From: an uncultured Muribaculaceae bacterium
Lineage (GTDB): Bacteria > Bacteroidota > Bacteroidia > Bacteroidales > Muribaculaceae
Assembly: GCA_934636465.1 (NCBI GenBank)
Contig: CAKUAR010000001.1
Span: 62,001 to 126,000 of the forward strand
DNA length: 64,000 bases
Direction of reading: 5' to 3'
Part shown: in pieces, positions 7,593-16,763 of the stretch
Layout of the letters: each line of letters begins with the position of its first letter
Position numbering within the stretch: the stretch's first letter is position 1
Notes under the pieces: generated by a model
Databases searched by the model: none
Told to the model about the DNA's origin: nothing
What the model saw: only the letters and a program-made list of their open reading frames with translations
Made by a program: the position numbers and the translations under genes

Positions 7593-10004
7593 ATGAAGAT
7601 ATATCACAGAACGGCAGTGGCGGTGTGGCTGATTATGATGGCTTGCTTGCAGGCTGTGGCCAATGTAACCGTCACTGGAAAAGTGACTGATGAGAAAGGC
7701 AATCCGATAGAATTTGCCACGGTGCGCCTGCAAGGCAGCACACTTGGTGTTAACACCGACTTGCAAGGCAAATATGAATTGACTTTTGAGGAGTGTGACA
7801 CGGCGATGGTGGTGTTCTCGTGCCTTGGCTATTCCGAGGTTAAGAGGCAGCTTATAAAACCCACAGGTGTGGTGACGCTCAACCCCAAGCTCTATAAAAA
7901 AGACGTTGTGCTAAAAGAGGTGGAGGTGACTGACTTTAAAAAACAGACAAACCAGATGCAGGCACTCGACCCTCACACCACGAGACTCGCCCCCGATGCC
8001 TCTGGCGGCAGCATAGAGTCGGTGCTCACAACCATGGCTGGCGTTAGCTCAAAGAATGAGCTTAGCACGCAATATATGGTGCGTGGTGGCAGCTATGATG
8101 AAAACAGCGTGTATATCAACGGAATTGAAATCTACCGTCCGCAGCTCATCACGTCGGGTCAACAAGAGGGGTTGAGTATAATAAACCCTGACTTGGTTAG
8201 CTCGGTGAATTTCTCAACAGGAGGATTTAATGCAGAATACGGCGATAAAATGTCGTCGGTGCTCGACATCACATACAAGGAGCCAAAGTCGTTTGAGGGA
8301 GCCGTGTCGGCAAGTTTGCAGGGAGGTAGCCTCTCGCTTGGCCAGAGCAGCAAGAAATTTTCGCAGTTGCACGGTGTGCGCTACAAGCGCAATTCCTCTC
8401 TGCTTGGCTCGCTTGAGTCGAAAGGCGAATACGACCCTCAGTATTTAGACTATCAGACCATACTCTCATTTAAGCCAAGTCAAAAATTCAAGATGTCGTT
8501 TCTGGGCAACGTGTCGGTTAATGACTATCGCTTCACTCCAGAAAACCGTGAGACGAGTTTCGGAACATCTACCGACGCCAAGAAATTTCTTGTTTATTTC
8601 GACGGTCACGAAAAAGATAAATTTCAGACCTATTTTGGTGCGCTATCACTCAACTATAGGCTGAACAAGAGCGTTGACTTCACGCTACTTGGCTCTGGCT
8701 ACCAGACTAACGAGCTTGTGGCTTATGACATACACGGAGAATACTGGCTCGATGAGGCTGGCACCAGCGGAAGCGGAGGCTCGTCGGTGGGCGGTGAGCT
8801 TGGTGTGGGCAAATATCACGAACATGCGCGCAACCGCTTGAAGATAGGTGTGTATGACTTGGCTCTAAGGGGTAACGTGTCGCTTAACCACAATAACATA
8901 AGCTACGGCGTGGCATTTAAGCGTGAGAGCATCTATGACCGCTCGCGCGAGTGGCAGTGGCGCGACTCTGCCGGCTACTCGCTGCCACACTTGCCAGGCG
9001 AGGTGAATGTGATTTATAGCCAGACATCGCGACACGATCTCAACACCACACGCATTGAGGGATATGTGCAGGACACTTATCGCCTTGTTACTGGGGCTGG
9101 GCTAATGGTGTTTAATGGCGGCATAAGATTGTCGCACTGGGATTTTAACAAGGAAACGCTGTTTTCCCCACGCTTCAGCCTTGGATTTCTGCCGGAGCGA
9201 AACAGCCGCTTGTCGCTGCGACTGGCAGGAGGATTGTATTATCAAGCTCCGTTTTACAAAGAATATCGTGTGGAAAAGAAAGATGACGCCGGCAACAGCT
9301 ACATTGACCTCAACAAAGACATAAAGTCGCAAAAAAGTGTGCATTTCATTCTTGGCGGTGACTACACATTCCGCACAATGAGCCGTCCGTTTAAGTTCAC
9401 CACCGAGATTTATTACAAGCGTTTGAGCGACCTCATACCATACGAAATCGACAACTTGAAACTTGTGTATTCTGGCGTTAACGAGTCAAACGGCTACATA
9501 GGCGGAGTGGATTTCAAACTGTTCGGGCAGTTTGTGGAAGGCACTGACTCATGGCTTAGTTTCTCGCTCATGAAGACGCAAGAAACGCTGAATGGGGTGA
9601 AGGTGCCGCGACCCACTGACCAGCGTTATAGCGTGGCATTGTTTTTCACTGACTATTTCCCAAACAATCCACGCATCAAGTTCAGCCTGCGCGGCATATT
9701 GTCTGACGGACTGCCCACCACATCGCCCCGCATGACGCGCGCGCAGAAGTATTTCCGCCAACCGGCCTATAAGCGTGTTGACATAGGCGTGTCTTATGCC
9801 TTGGTAGATGAAAATCACAAGCCAGCAAGCGGCTTGCTAAGCCACTTTAAGGACATTTGGCTGGGTGTGGACGTGTTCAACCTGTTTGACATATCAAACG
9901 TGAGCAGCTACTACTGGATAACTGACGTTAACAACATTCAATATGCCGTGCCAAACTATTTGACACGCCGCCAAATCAACGCCAGGCTCTCAATTTCATT
10001 CTGA
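7593..10004 (+). CDS. TonB-dependent outer-membrane receptor
   Basis: An 803-residue outer-membrane protein. Residues 1-23 are a signal peptide. Residues about 25-105 form a carboxypeptidase-D-regulatory-like beta sandwich (VTGKVTDEKGNPIEFATVRL), the standard N-terminal extension of Bacteroidota receptors. The plug follows (about 130-230, with ITSGQQEGLSIINPDLVSSV and GFNAEYGDKMSSVLDI), then a long Tyr/Phe-rich beta-barrel ending in aromatic-terminated strand (NARLSISF). There is no SusD-like partner next to it, so it is more like a SusC-independent receptor for a cofactor, metal complex or peptide than a glycan transporter. The downstream secreted glycosidase has its own promoter. Confidence 0.9.
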   Translation: MKIYHRTAVAVWLIMMACLQAVANVTVTGKVTDEKGNPIEFATVRLQGSTLGVNTDLQGKYELTFEECDTAMVVFSCLGYSEVKRQLIKPTGVVTLNPKLYKKDVVLKEVEVTDFKKQTNQMQALDPHTTRLAPDASGGSIESVLTTMAGVSSKNELSTQYMVRGGSYDENSVYINGIEIYRPQLITSGQQEGLSIINPDLVSSVNFSTGGFNAEYGDKMSSVLDITYKEPKSFEGAVSASLQGGSLSLGQSSKKFSQLHGVRYKRNSSLLGSLESKGEYDPQYLDYQTILSFKPSQKFKMSFLGNVSVNDYRFTPENRETSFGTSTDAKKFLVYFDGHEKDKFQTYFGALSLNYRLNKSVDFTLLGSGYQTNELVAYDIHGEYWLDEAGTSGSGGSSVGGELGVGKYHEHARNRLKIGVYDLALRGNVSLNHNNISYGVAFKRESIYDRSREWQWRDSAGYSLPHLPGEVNVIYSQTSRHDLNTTRIEGYVQDTYRLVTGAGLMVFNGGIRLSHWDFNKETLFSPRFSLGFLPERNSRLSLRLAGGLYYQAPFYKEYRVEKKDDAGNSYIDLNKDIKSQKSVHFILGGDYTFRTMSRPFKFTTEIYYKRLSDLIPYEIDNLKLVYSGVNESNGYIGGVDFKLFGQFVEGTDSWLSFSLMKTQETLNGVKVPRPTDQRYSVALFFTDYFPNNPRIKFSLRGILSDGLPTTSPRMTRAQKYFRQPAYKRVDIGVSYALVDENHKPASGLLSHFKDIWLGVDVFNLFDISNVSSYYWITDVNNIQYAVPNYLTRRQINARLSISF

Positions 10005-10193
10005 CGCATTTTATTTGGGCGTCTGCCCAATGGCTTTGTACGCGTCGATTACGGCAGTGCTCACGGTGTAGCAACTAAGTGTGCCCACACAGATGCTAAA
10101 TAGGTAGTCGTAGTATGACCAGGAAATCCATGAAATTGTAGCTTGCCATGTGCTTCTTGCCCTTTTTCTTGTTGCATTAATGCTGGTCTGGGC

Positions 10194-10224
10194 TTGAAAA
10201 CCACGCAGAAAAATTATAAATTTG
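10194..10224 (+). promoter_or_regulatory. Promoter of the secreted propeller glycosidase
   Basis: TTG at 10194-10196 and TAAATTTG at 10217-10224, 20 bases apart. The rest of the 247-base gap before this gene holds no convincing gene. Confidence 0.6.
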
Positions 10225-10251
10225 CTCTGTAAAGCAAAAACTGAACGATAA

Positions 10252-11964
10252 ATGAAAGTTAATAACAAAATTTCGGCGGCTTTGTGTGCCGTTGCAATGT
10301 GCGGAAGTGCTTTGACCGCCGTGGCGCAGACAGAGCAGCCCGGATTGAAATCAATTACTGCCGGTGACGGCTGGACTGTGTATGACGGCGGCGTGTATCG
10401 CTACGGCCCGTCGATGATTATAAACGATGACGGCTCAATGGACGCCTATTTTGCAGCTCCTGGTGCCAACTACACCAAGGCTGACTTGGATTATGGAACT
10501 TACACAACCGATGTGTCGAAGTCGCCAACAAGCTATTATTTGGCCGACATAGGCGTGGCTGCGCAGCTGATAAGCTCCGACACTCCATTCTATGCCATAG
10601 CCATCAACACTTTTAACGAGAAATCATACGGTCACGATGCACTGAACGTGAAGGTGTATAAGTGGAACACTGACTACGCCACCACAGTGAGCGGCTCGCC
10701 AATGTATAATAAGAACTACACCTCAGTGAAAAACGATGGCTGGGTGTATGCTTATTGCAACTTGGCTGCCGAAAACAATAAGGAAAGCATGTTTCCTGCT
10801 GGCAAATATCTGTGGGTGGTGACCACAGAAAGCACATCGTTGGGCTTGTGGTATGGCCACAAGTCTGGTTACCTGGAAACCACGAGCTTTGCGGATCAGG
10901 CAGAAACCGACAAGGTGTGGGTGTCGAGAGTGTGCTATACCTCCAGCCAAGTCAGCCCTGTGGTGATGGGCAGCTATTGGGACCAGTTGGCCTACAGACA
11001 CAGTGACGACGGCGGCAAGACCTATGGTCCTGAAAGCATGACGGTGAAGCCGACATACGGTAGCCGCGACGCATACTCGTGTTGTGACCCAGGCGTGTGC
11101 CGCTGGGGCGGATATTACTATATAGGCTATACCTCCACGGAGAATTCTGGCGGCATAGACAACCACGTGTATATGGCCCGCAGCAAGAATCCCAATGGCC
11201 CGTGGGAGAAGTGGAATGGCACAGGGTGGGGCGGAAGCAATCCGCAGCCTGTTATAGAATACACCGGCGACCACACCAAGTGGGGTGCAGGTGAGCCGAG
11301 CATGGTGGTTGTGGGCAACACTGTGTATCTCTACTACACTTGGGACGATGACAACTTGCATTGTACAAAACTCTCAACAGCACCTGCCGACGACCCCAAC
11401 TGGCCTGCAAAACTTGAGATCAAGGGTGTGGTGATAAACAAAAACCGAATCAGCGGTTCTGACTCGGGCGACTTTAAGTATGTGGACGCCATAAAGAAAT
11501 TTATATGCGTGTTTACGGCAAGCCGCATGACAAATGATTCTTATATGCTTGTGTATGAATCGGCTGACGGTGTAAATTTTACACGGGTGGGCCAGGTGCA
11601 AGGCATAGCCAAGAAAGGCATACACAACTGTGGCATAAGCGGCGACGAGCGCGGACACATCGACGTGAACAAAAACAATGTGATTGCCTATGCCTGGGGT
11701 GTTGACAGCTGGGCTTCGTGGCAAACGTTTATGCAACCAATAACATTCGACTATGTGGCTGCCGCAGTTGACGACGTGGCTGCCGACTCCAAGCTCAACG
11801 TGGCTGTGGAAGGACGCAACATAGTGATTGACGGTGACGAGACTGCCACAGTGTTCACACTGCAAGGACAGGTGGTTGCCAGCGGCGTTAAGTGCGTGGA
11901 GGTGACTCCGGGCATATATGTGGTGAAGGCTGGCAGTCGTGTGGCTAAAGTGGCTGTGCGCTAA
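10252..11964 (+). CDS. Secreted GH43-like five-bladed propeller protein with T9SS-type tail
   Basis: A 570-residue exported protein. Residues 1-25 are a signal peptide ending AVAQ. Residues about 190-500 show repeated blade signatures of a beta-propeller: DPGVCRWGGYYYIGYTS, HVYMARSKNPNGPWEKW, GAGEPSMVVVGNTVYLYYTW and KKFICVFTASRM. These resemble GH43/GH117-like glycosidases, which commonly read DPxV...YY..YT. The last 60 residues (IDGDETATVFTLQGQVVASG, then a VTPGIYVVKAG strand) look like a type A sorting domain of the type IX secretion system. The N-terminal 160 residues are a separate beta-rich region. Substrate is unknown, and key acidic residues cannot be assigned confidently. Confidence 0.65.
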   Translation: MKVNNKISAALCAVAMCGSALTAVAQTEQPGLKSITAGDGWTVYDGGVYRYGPSMIINDDGSMDAYFAAPGANYTKADLDYGTYTTDVSKSPTSYYLADIGVAAQLISSDTPFYAIAINTFNEKSYGHDALNVKVYKWNTDYATTVSGSPMYNKNYTSVKNDGWVYAYCNLAAENNKESMFPAGKYLWVVTTESTSLGLWYGHKSGYLETTSFADQAETDKVWVSRVCYTSSQVSPVVMGSYWDQLAYRHSDDGGKTYGPESMTVKPTYGSRDAYSCCDPGVCRWGGYYYIGYTSTENSGGIDNHVYMARSKNPNGPWEKWNGTGWGGSNPQPVIEYTGDHTKWGAGEPSMVVVGNTVYLYYTWDDDNLHCTKLSTAPADDPNWPAKLEIKGVVINKNRISGSDSGDFKYVDAIKKFICVFTASRMTNDSYMLVYESADGVNFTRVGQVQGIAKKGIHNCGISGDERGHIDVNKNNVIAYAWGVDSWASWQTFMQPITFDYVAAAVDDVAADSKLNVAVEGRNIVIDGDETATVFTLQGQVVASGVKCVEVTPGIYVVKAGSRVAKVAVR

Positions 11965-12024
11965 CCGCCCAAAGAAAAACAAAAATATTGCAATGCCTCG
12001 TTACACATTGGCTGTGCCGGGGCA

Positions 12025-12054
12025 TTGTCAATTAAATATAAAACGCTATATTTG
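12025..12054 (+). promoter_or_regulatory. Promoter of the ROK kinase gene
   Basis: TTG at 12025-12027 and TATATTTG at 12047-12054, 19 bases apart. Confidence 0.65.
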
Positions 12055-12100
12055 TAAAAGAGATTACTGAACAATTAACTTTAAAAAAAACATTAATAAA

Positions 12101-13069
12101 ATGGTAAAACCTTATGTAGTAGGTATCGACATCGGTGGAACTAACACCGTGTTTGGAATTGTAGATGCCCGTGGCAACGTGATAGCAAGTGACTCAATCA
12201 AGACGGCAAAGCACGCCAACATCAACGACTATGTAGATGAACTTCATACTGAACTTAACCGCATCATCGTGGCAAACGACGCTGTGGGCAAGATTAACGG
12301 TATAGGTGTGGGCGCCCCTAATGCAAACTATTATACTGGCGTGATAGAAAACGCCCTTAACTTGCCTTGGCATCAGCACGACATTCCGTTTGCCGACATG
12401 ATTTCAAAGCGTTTCGGAATTCCATGTCTAATCACCAACGACGCCAATGCGGCAGCCATAGGTGAAATGACTTATGGCGCAGCACGCGGCATGAAGGACT
12501 TCATCATGATAACCCTGGGCACAGGTGTGGGCAGCGGCATCGTGGTCAACGGCCAGATGGTGTATGGTCACGACGGTTTTGCCGGTGAGCTTGGCCATGT
12601 GATTGTGAAGCGCGGCAACGGCAGACTGTGCGGCTGTGGCCGTGCCGGCTGTCTGGAGGCTTATTGCTCGGCAACAGGTGTGGCTCGCACAGCCCGTGAA
12701 TTTTTGGAAATCAGAAAAGAGGACTCTTTGCTGCGCAACTACGACATATCGGCAATCACATCAAAAGACGTGTATGACTGCGCAGTGCAGGGCGACAATC
12801 TGGCCAAAGAGATTTTTGACTACACCGGCACCATATTGGGTGAGGCTTTGGCTGACTTCACGGCATTCTCAAGTCCGGAGGCATTTGTGCTGTTTGGCGG
12901 CTTGACCAAGTCGGGCGACTTGATAATGAACCCAATCAAGGAAGCGTACGAGAAAAACGTGCTCGGCTGCTACAAGGGCAAGACAAAGATTATATTGAGC
13001 GAACTCAAAGAAAGCGATGCTGCCGTGCTTGGCGCTTCGGCTCTCGGCTGGGAAGTGAAAAACGCGTAA
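12101..13069 (+). CDS. ROK family sugar kinase (glucokinase-like)
   Basis: A 322-residue ROK protein. The phosphate loop GIDIGGTNTVFGIVD is at residues 8-22. LITNDANAAAIGE contains the catalytic Asp. GTGVGSGIVVNGQ is the second phosphate loop. GELGHVIV with CGCGRAGCLEAYCS is the ROK zinc-binding consensus (CxCGxxGCxE). There is no N-terminal DNA-binding domain, so it is an enzyme rather than a NagC/Xyl repressor. It most likely phosphorylates glucose (possibly mannose or an N-acetylhexosamine) for glycolysis. It has its own promoter and a following hairpin terminator. Confidence 0.88.
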   Translation: MVKPYVVGIDIGGTNTVFGIVDARGNVIASDSIKTAKHANINDYVDELHTELNRIIVANDAVGKINGIGVGAPNANYYTGVIENALNLPWHQHDIPFADMISKRFGIPCLITNDANAAAIGEMTYGAARGMKDFIMITLGTGVGSGIVVNGQMVYGHDGFAGELGHVIVKRGNGRLCGCGRAGCLEAYCSATGVARTAREFLEIRKEDSLLRNYDISAITSKDVYDCAVQGDNLAKEIFDYTGTILGEALADFTAFSSPEAFVLFGGLTKSGDLIMNPIKEAYEKNVLGCYKGKTKIILSELKESDAAVLGASALGWEVKNA

Positions 13070-13100
13070 TCAGTTATTAAATTTGTGAATACCGCTATGG

Positions 13101-13135
13101 AGCGGAGATGTGCCAAAGTTGCGGCATATCTCCGC
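13101..13135 (+). terminator. Hairpin terminator after the ROK kinase gene
   Basis: 14-base inverted repeat (AGCGGAGATGTGCC with 13122-13135, one G-T wobble) around a 7-base loop. A short T-run follows at 13143. The remaining bases to 13351 show nothing recognisable. Confidence 0.6.
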
Positions 13136-13351
13136 TTCACTGCTTTTTAGCTGTTTGTGGGGCGGCTGTGCTTTTTGCGTGGAGGTGTAGCGAAAAATGA
13201 GCCATCGTTGCACTTACTTTGCAGCGTAAACAATCATGAAAACCACAGGAAGCACCCATGAAACCTGGCAGTGCCATAGGAAAACGGAGAAAAGCTCGGC
13301 GTGAGGAAAATGACAGCAAAAGCAACGGCTGCCAAACTCACGCGGAGCTTT

Positions 13352-13990
13352 TTAGTTTTTGGCAGTTGTGCCTTTGGGCATTGCGCCCAAAATGGTGATT
13401 TGTGGGCGGTGCAGCAGTTCGTTGGGGTTGGTGCCTGGCTCACCTTCGGGCACACGCTTGCCCTTGGCTGCATAGCGGTGCAGCCAGTAATCGAGAATTT
13501 TGCCGTCGGAGCCGTGAAACGACATGGCTATTGTGCCAAACAGCGGCTTGCCGCTTGGCGTGACGTAGGATTTCTGCACAAGTTCGCTGCAATAGATTGC
13601 GCTGTCTGACGGCTCGAAATAGTAGTCGTATGGTCGGCCGACAAAACTTAGTGCCTTGGCTATGGTGGCAGTGGTGTCGAAAGGCACGTTGACGCGTGCC
13701 AATGTGGTGCATGGGTTTTGCATCAGGAATGTGTCGAGTGGAGTTATGCACACCGTGGGCGGTGTGGCTTCGACTACGCAAGGCACTGTGCCGCCTATCA
13801 AGTGAAGTATGCCCACATGGTCATAGGTTGAGGCTGTGCCGCCACCTATATGGCTTGTGGATTGCGTTATGGCGTTTGGCTTGGGTGGCGAAACAAACAG
13901 CAGGTCGCCCTCTTGTGGCAACACCGACTGTGCGCCAAGCATTAAGGCCGCCGTGGCAGCTATTATGGCAAACAAAACTCGCATTGGCAT
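13352..13990 (-). CDS. Secreted YiiX/NlpC-P60-like permuted papain-fold hydrolase
   Basis: A 212-residue protein with an N-terminal signal peptide (residues 1-20). It reads EGDLLFVSP near the start, then a STYDHVGILHLI segment with the candidate catalytic His, and later SAIYCSELVQKSY with the candidate catalytic Cys. The His-before-Cys order is that of circularly permuted NlpC/P60 (YiiX/YebB, lecithin retinol acyltransferase-like) proteins. Such proteins act on peptide, amide or thioester bonds of lipids or peptidoglycan; the substrate here is unknown. It is a lone gene, upstream of which lies an intergenic repeat. Confidence 0.75.
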   Translation of the reverse strand: MPMRVLFAIIAATAALMLGAQSVLPQEGDLLFVSPPKPNAITQSTSHIGGGTASTYDHVGILHLIGGTVPCVVEATPPTVCITPLDTFLMQNPCTTLARVNVPFDTTATIAKALSFVGRPYDYYFEPSDSAIYCSELVQKSYVTPSGKPLFGTIAMSFHGSDGKILDYWLHRYAAKGKRVPEGEPGTNPNELLHRPQITILGAMPKGTTAKN

Positions 13991-14037
13991 AATGTGAATA
14001 AGATGAGTTTAATTAAAAAACAGTGTAGGTTAGTGTG

Positions 14038-14209
14038 ATACGCGTACCTTCGGCACGCTGATTGCATGGGTGTCGTTGCCCCCACGACCGTCGCTGTCGC
14101 TCCTCAGTCGTGGGTTATCAACAAACGCATACCTTCGGCACACCAACAGCATTAGCTCTCAGCACACAAGGGGGTTAGGCTACCTACAAACGTGTACCTC
14201 CAGCACGCC
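14038..14209. repeat. Intergenic repeat copy A (three degenerate 21-base units plus a 24-base motif)
   Basis: Three related units, ATACGCGTACCTTCGGCACG (14038-), ACGCATACCTTCGGCACACC (14125-) and ACGTGTACCTCCAGCACGCC (14190-), lie in one gene-free stretch. Between the first two is a 24-base motif at 14086-14109. On the opposite strand, both the motif and the first unit recur in the same order at 23953-24037 (21 of 24 and 20 of 21 bases identical). It does not code for a sensible protein. It looks like a remnant or member of a dispersed non-coding family. Confidence 0.65.
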
Positions 14210-14232
14210 CTCACTCGTTTGGAGTGACGAAA

Positions 14233-14261
14233 AGAGGCTGCGCCTATTGACACAGCCTCTT
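14233..14261. terminator. Terminator after rpsO
   Basis: 9-base perfect inverted repeat AAGAGGCTG/CAGCCTCTT with an 11-base loop and flanking A/T runs, just beyond the end of rpsO on the minus strand. Confidence 0.65.
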
Positions 14262-14285
14262 GTCTTTTTTCGTTGTCTTGAAAAA

Positions 14286-14561
14286 TTACTTGCGGATACC
14301 AAGTTCTTTCTTGGCGATGATAGCGCGGTAACGCTCAATGTCAACCTTGATTAAGTAATCAAGCAGGCGACGACGCTTACCTACAAGCATTTTAAGAGCA
14401 CGTTGAGTCGTATGATCTTTTTTATTGGCCTTTAAGTGTTCGGTCAAATGGGCAATACGAACCGAGAATAATGCAATCTGAGCTTCTGGAGAGCCAGTAT
14501 CAGTATTGCTCTTACCGTAAGTGCCGAAGATCTCTTTCTTCTTTTCTGAATCTAAATACAT
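14286..14561 (-). CDS. rpsO: 30S ribosomal protein S15
   Basis: A 91-residue protein, close to the usual 89. It shows the S15 signature: Gly-Ser-Pro-Glu-Ala-Gln-Ile-Ala segment ([15 protein letters not shown]), [20 protein letters not shown] and the C-terminal [18 protein letters not shown]. It binds 16S rRNA helices 20-22 and helps start assembly of the central domain. It has its own promoter and terminator, so it is monocistronic here, not beside pnp as in enterobacteria. Confidence 0.97.
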   Translation of the reverse strand: MYLDSEKKKEIFGTYGKSNTDTGSPEAQIALFSVRIAHLTEHLKANKKDHTTQRALKMLVGKRRRLLDYLIKVDIERYRAIIAKKELGIRK

Positions 14562-14598
14562 TCTTGTTAAAAAATTATTAGTTATAAAATTCGACGTG

Positions 14599-14628
14599 CA
14601 AAGATAGACATAATTTTGTTACTGACAA
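14599..14628 (-). promoter_or_regulatory. Promoter of rpsO
   Basis: On the minus strand TTG (14626-14628) and TATCTTTG (14599-14606) are 19 bases apart. The predicted leader is about 30 bases. Confidence 0.7.
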
Positions 14629-14695
14629 TGCTTTTGCAATTAGTTTTTTACGAAGGCGGTGAAGAAATTTTTCGTGTAGAAAATTTAATGTTTTT

Positions 14696-14726
14696 TTTGA
14701 TATGCGGCTAACTTGGAGTAAATTTG
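14696..14726 (+). promoter_or_regulatory. Promoter of typA
   Basis: TTTG at 14696-14699 and TAAATTTG at 14719-14726, exactly 19 bases apart. The start codon is 23 bases downstream. Confidence 0.8.
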
Positions 14727-14749
14727 CACTCTGAAATAGGTGAAATTTT

Positions 14750-16567
14750 ATGCAGAATATTAGGAATGTTGCCATTATTGCCCATGTTGACCATGGGAAG
14801 ACAACGCTGGTGGACAAGATGCTTGCTGCAGGAAAGCTGTTCCGCGACAATCAAGTTGTGGGCACTCAAATCTTGGACAGCAACGACATCGAGAGAGAAA
14901 GAGGTATCACAATCTTGTCGAAAAACGTTTCGATTAATTACAAAGGTTACAAAATCAACATCATCGACACTCCAGGACACTCCGACTTTGGCGGTGAAGT
15001 GGAACGTGTGCTCAACATGGCCGACGGCTGTCTGCTGCTGGTTGACGCATTTGAAGGCCCTATGCCACAGACGAGGTTTGTGCTGCAAAAGGCACTTCAG
15101 ATTGGTTTGAAACCCATTGTGGTTGTCAATAAGGTTGACAAGCCTAACTGCCGTCCGAGCGAAGTGCAAGAGCAAGTGTTTGAGCTTATGTGCAACCTCG
15201 ATGCCAATGAGGACCAGCTGGAATTCCCCACTGTGTTTGGCTCGGCAAAAGAGGGCTGGATGAGTGATGACTACACCAAAAAGACTGATAACATCAACAT
15301 TGTGCTTGATGACATCATAAAATATATACCTGCTCCGAAGCAAAACGACGGCGACCCGCAAATGCTTATCACATCGCTTGACTACAGTAGCTATGTGGGA
15401 CGTATTGCTGTGGGTCGTGTGCATCGCGGTGTGTTTAAAGACGGCATGGAGATTGGTCTGTGCAAGAAAGACGGCACTGTGGAGCGTCAGCGCATCAAGG
15501 AGCTGCACACCTTTGAGGGAATGCAGCAGAAACACGTTGACAGCGTGCAGTGCGGTGACATTTGTGCGCTGGTGGGTCTTGTGGATTTTGAGATTGGTGA
15601 CACCGTTACCATGCCTGACAATCCGGAGCCACTGCCACGCATCGCCATCGACGAGCCAACCATGTCGATGCTCTTCACAATCAACGACTCTCCATTCTTT
15701 GGCCGCGACGGCAAATTTGTGACTTCGCGTCACATATATGAGCGTCTGCAGAGAGAGCTGCAAAAGAACCTTGCACTGCGTGTGGAGAAAACCGACCGTG
15801 AAGATGCCTGGGCTGTGTATGGCCGTGGCGTGCTGCACTTGTCAGTGCTCATAGAGGAAATGCGCCGCGAGGGCTACGAGCTTCAGGTGGGTCAGCCACA
15901 GGTAATCGTCAAGACCATTGACGGTGTGAAATGCGAGCCATTTGAAACATTGACAATCAATGTGCCAGAGGAGTTCTCGAGCAAGATGATTGACCTTGTG
16001 ACACGCAGAAAGGGCGAAATGACCTCGATGGAGCAGCAAAACGACCGAATCCACATGGAGTTCAAGATACCGTCGCGAGGCATTATAGGTCTGCGCACAA
16101 ACATTCTCACCGCTTCGCAGGGCGAGGCCATCATGGCTCACCAGCTGCTCGACTATGAGCCATGGAAGGGCGACATCGTGCGCCGCACCAATGGTTCGAT
16201 AATAGCAATGGAGAGCGGCACTGCCTATGCCTATGCAATCGACAAGCTCCAAGATCGCGGCAAATTCTTCATCTTCCCGCAAGAAGACGTGTATGCCGGC
16301 CAAGTGGTGGGGGAACACACCAAGGAGAAAGACCTGGTGGTTAACGTGACAAAATCGAAGAAACTTTCGAATGTGCGCGCAGCCGGTTCTGACGAAAAGG
16401 CAAAGATTGTGCCGCCGGTGGTGTTCAGCCTTGAGGAGGCTCTTGAATATATCAAGAACGACGAGTATGTGGAAATCACACCAAACCACTTGCGTATGCG
16501 CAAGATAATACTCGACGAGAACGAGCGTAAGCGTCAGAGCAAGTCGGGTGGTGAGGACGACGCATAA
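14750..16567 (+). CDS. typA: Translational GTPase TypA/BipA
   Basis: A 605-residue ribosome-binding GTPase of the elongation-factor superfamily. G1 [12 protein letters not shown] is at residues 11-22, switch region [11 protein letters not shown]3 [13 protein letters not shown]4 NKVDKPNCR. Domain II follows ([11 protein letters not shown]), then EF-G-like domains III and V ([20 protein letters not shown] and [11 protein letters not shown]) and the BipA-specific C-terminal domain ([18 protein letters not shown]...QVVGEH). BipA supports 50S assembly and growth under cold or stress. The gene has its own promoter and terminator. Confidence 0.95.
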   Translation: MQNIRNVAIIAHVDHGKTTLVDKMLAAGKLFRDNQVVGTQILDSNDIERERGITILSKNVSINYKGYKINIIDTPGHSDFGGEVERVLNMADGCLLLVDAFEGPMPQTRFVLQKALQIGLKPIVVVNKVDKPNCRPSEVQEQVFELMCNLDANEDQLEFPTVFGSAKEGWMSDDYTKKTDNINIVLDDIIKYIPAPKQNDGDPQMLITSLDYSSYVGRIAVGRVHRGVFKDGMEIGLCKKDGTVERQRIKELHTFEGMQQKHVDSVQCGDICALVGLVDFEIGDTVTMPDNPEPLPRIAIDEPTMSMLFTINDSPFFGRDGKFVTSRHIYERLQRELQKNLALRVEKTDREDAWAVYGRGVLHLSVLIEEMRREGYELQVGQPQVIVKTIDGVKCEPFETLTINVPEEFSSKMIDLVTRRKGEMTSMEQQNDRIHMEFKIPSRGIIGLRTNILTASQGEAIMAHQLLDYEPWKGDIVRRTNGSIIAMESGTAYAYAIDKLQDRGKFFIFPQEDVYAGQVVGEHTKEKDLVVNVTKSKKLSNVRAAGSDEKAKIVPPVVFSLEEALEYIKNDEYVEITPNHLRMRKIILDENERKRQSKSGGEDDA

Positions 16568-16619
16568 CCTCGGCGCGTGACCACACAACGAAACTTTGTT
16601 TCATAATTTATATTTTTGC

Positions 16620-16663
16620 AGCAGGAGAGCCCCACTATCGTGGCTTTCCTGCTGATTTTTTTG
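16620..16663 (+). terminator. Terminator of typA
   Basis: AGCAGGAGAGCC (16620-) pairs with GGCTTTCCTGCT (16642-16653), one wobble, followed by a seven-T run. Confidence 0.8.
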
Positions 16664-16718
16664 TCATGACAGCACTGCAAAATGCACGGAGCGAGCGGTT
16701 TTAATGGAAATAAATTGC

Positions 16719-16726
16719 TATATTTG
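16719..16726 (+). promoter_or_regulatory. -7 element upstream of tamB-tamL
   Basis: TATATTTG, 37 bases before the chosen tamB start. No exact -33 TTTG at the right distance. Confidence 0.5.
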
Positions 16727-16763
16727 AAAAATATAATCAAGTTGTGAATTAAATCATTGAGAT

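Noticed and set aside
10011..10268. 85-residue frame on the minus strand in the gap before the propeller glycosidase
   Set aside because: It has one hydrophobic part and a plausible end, but its start lies inside the next gene, and it has no promoter or recognised motif. Kept only as a weak possibility.
13240..13350. Short frames in the gap after the ROK kinase gene
   Set aside because: All lack a ribosome-start context and motif, and overlap the YiiX-like gene's end in another frame.
14038..14209. CRISPR-like array made of the three repeated units
   Set aside because: Units are degenerate, spacing is uneven (86 and 65 bases), only three are present and no cas genes are near.
14708..15838. 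Open frame antisense to typA
   Set aside because: Shadow of the well-supported BipA gene; no motif or proper start region.
16611..16618. TATTTTTG promoter-like element just before the typA terminator, suggesting a small RNA
   Set aside because: The nearest TTTG is 12 bases upstream, the wrong distance. The T-run is better explained as part of the terminator.
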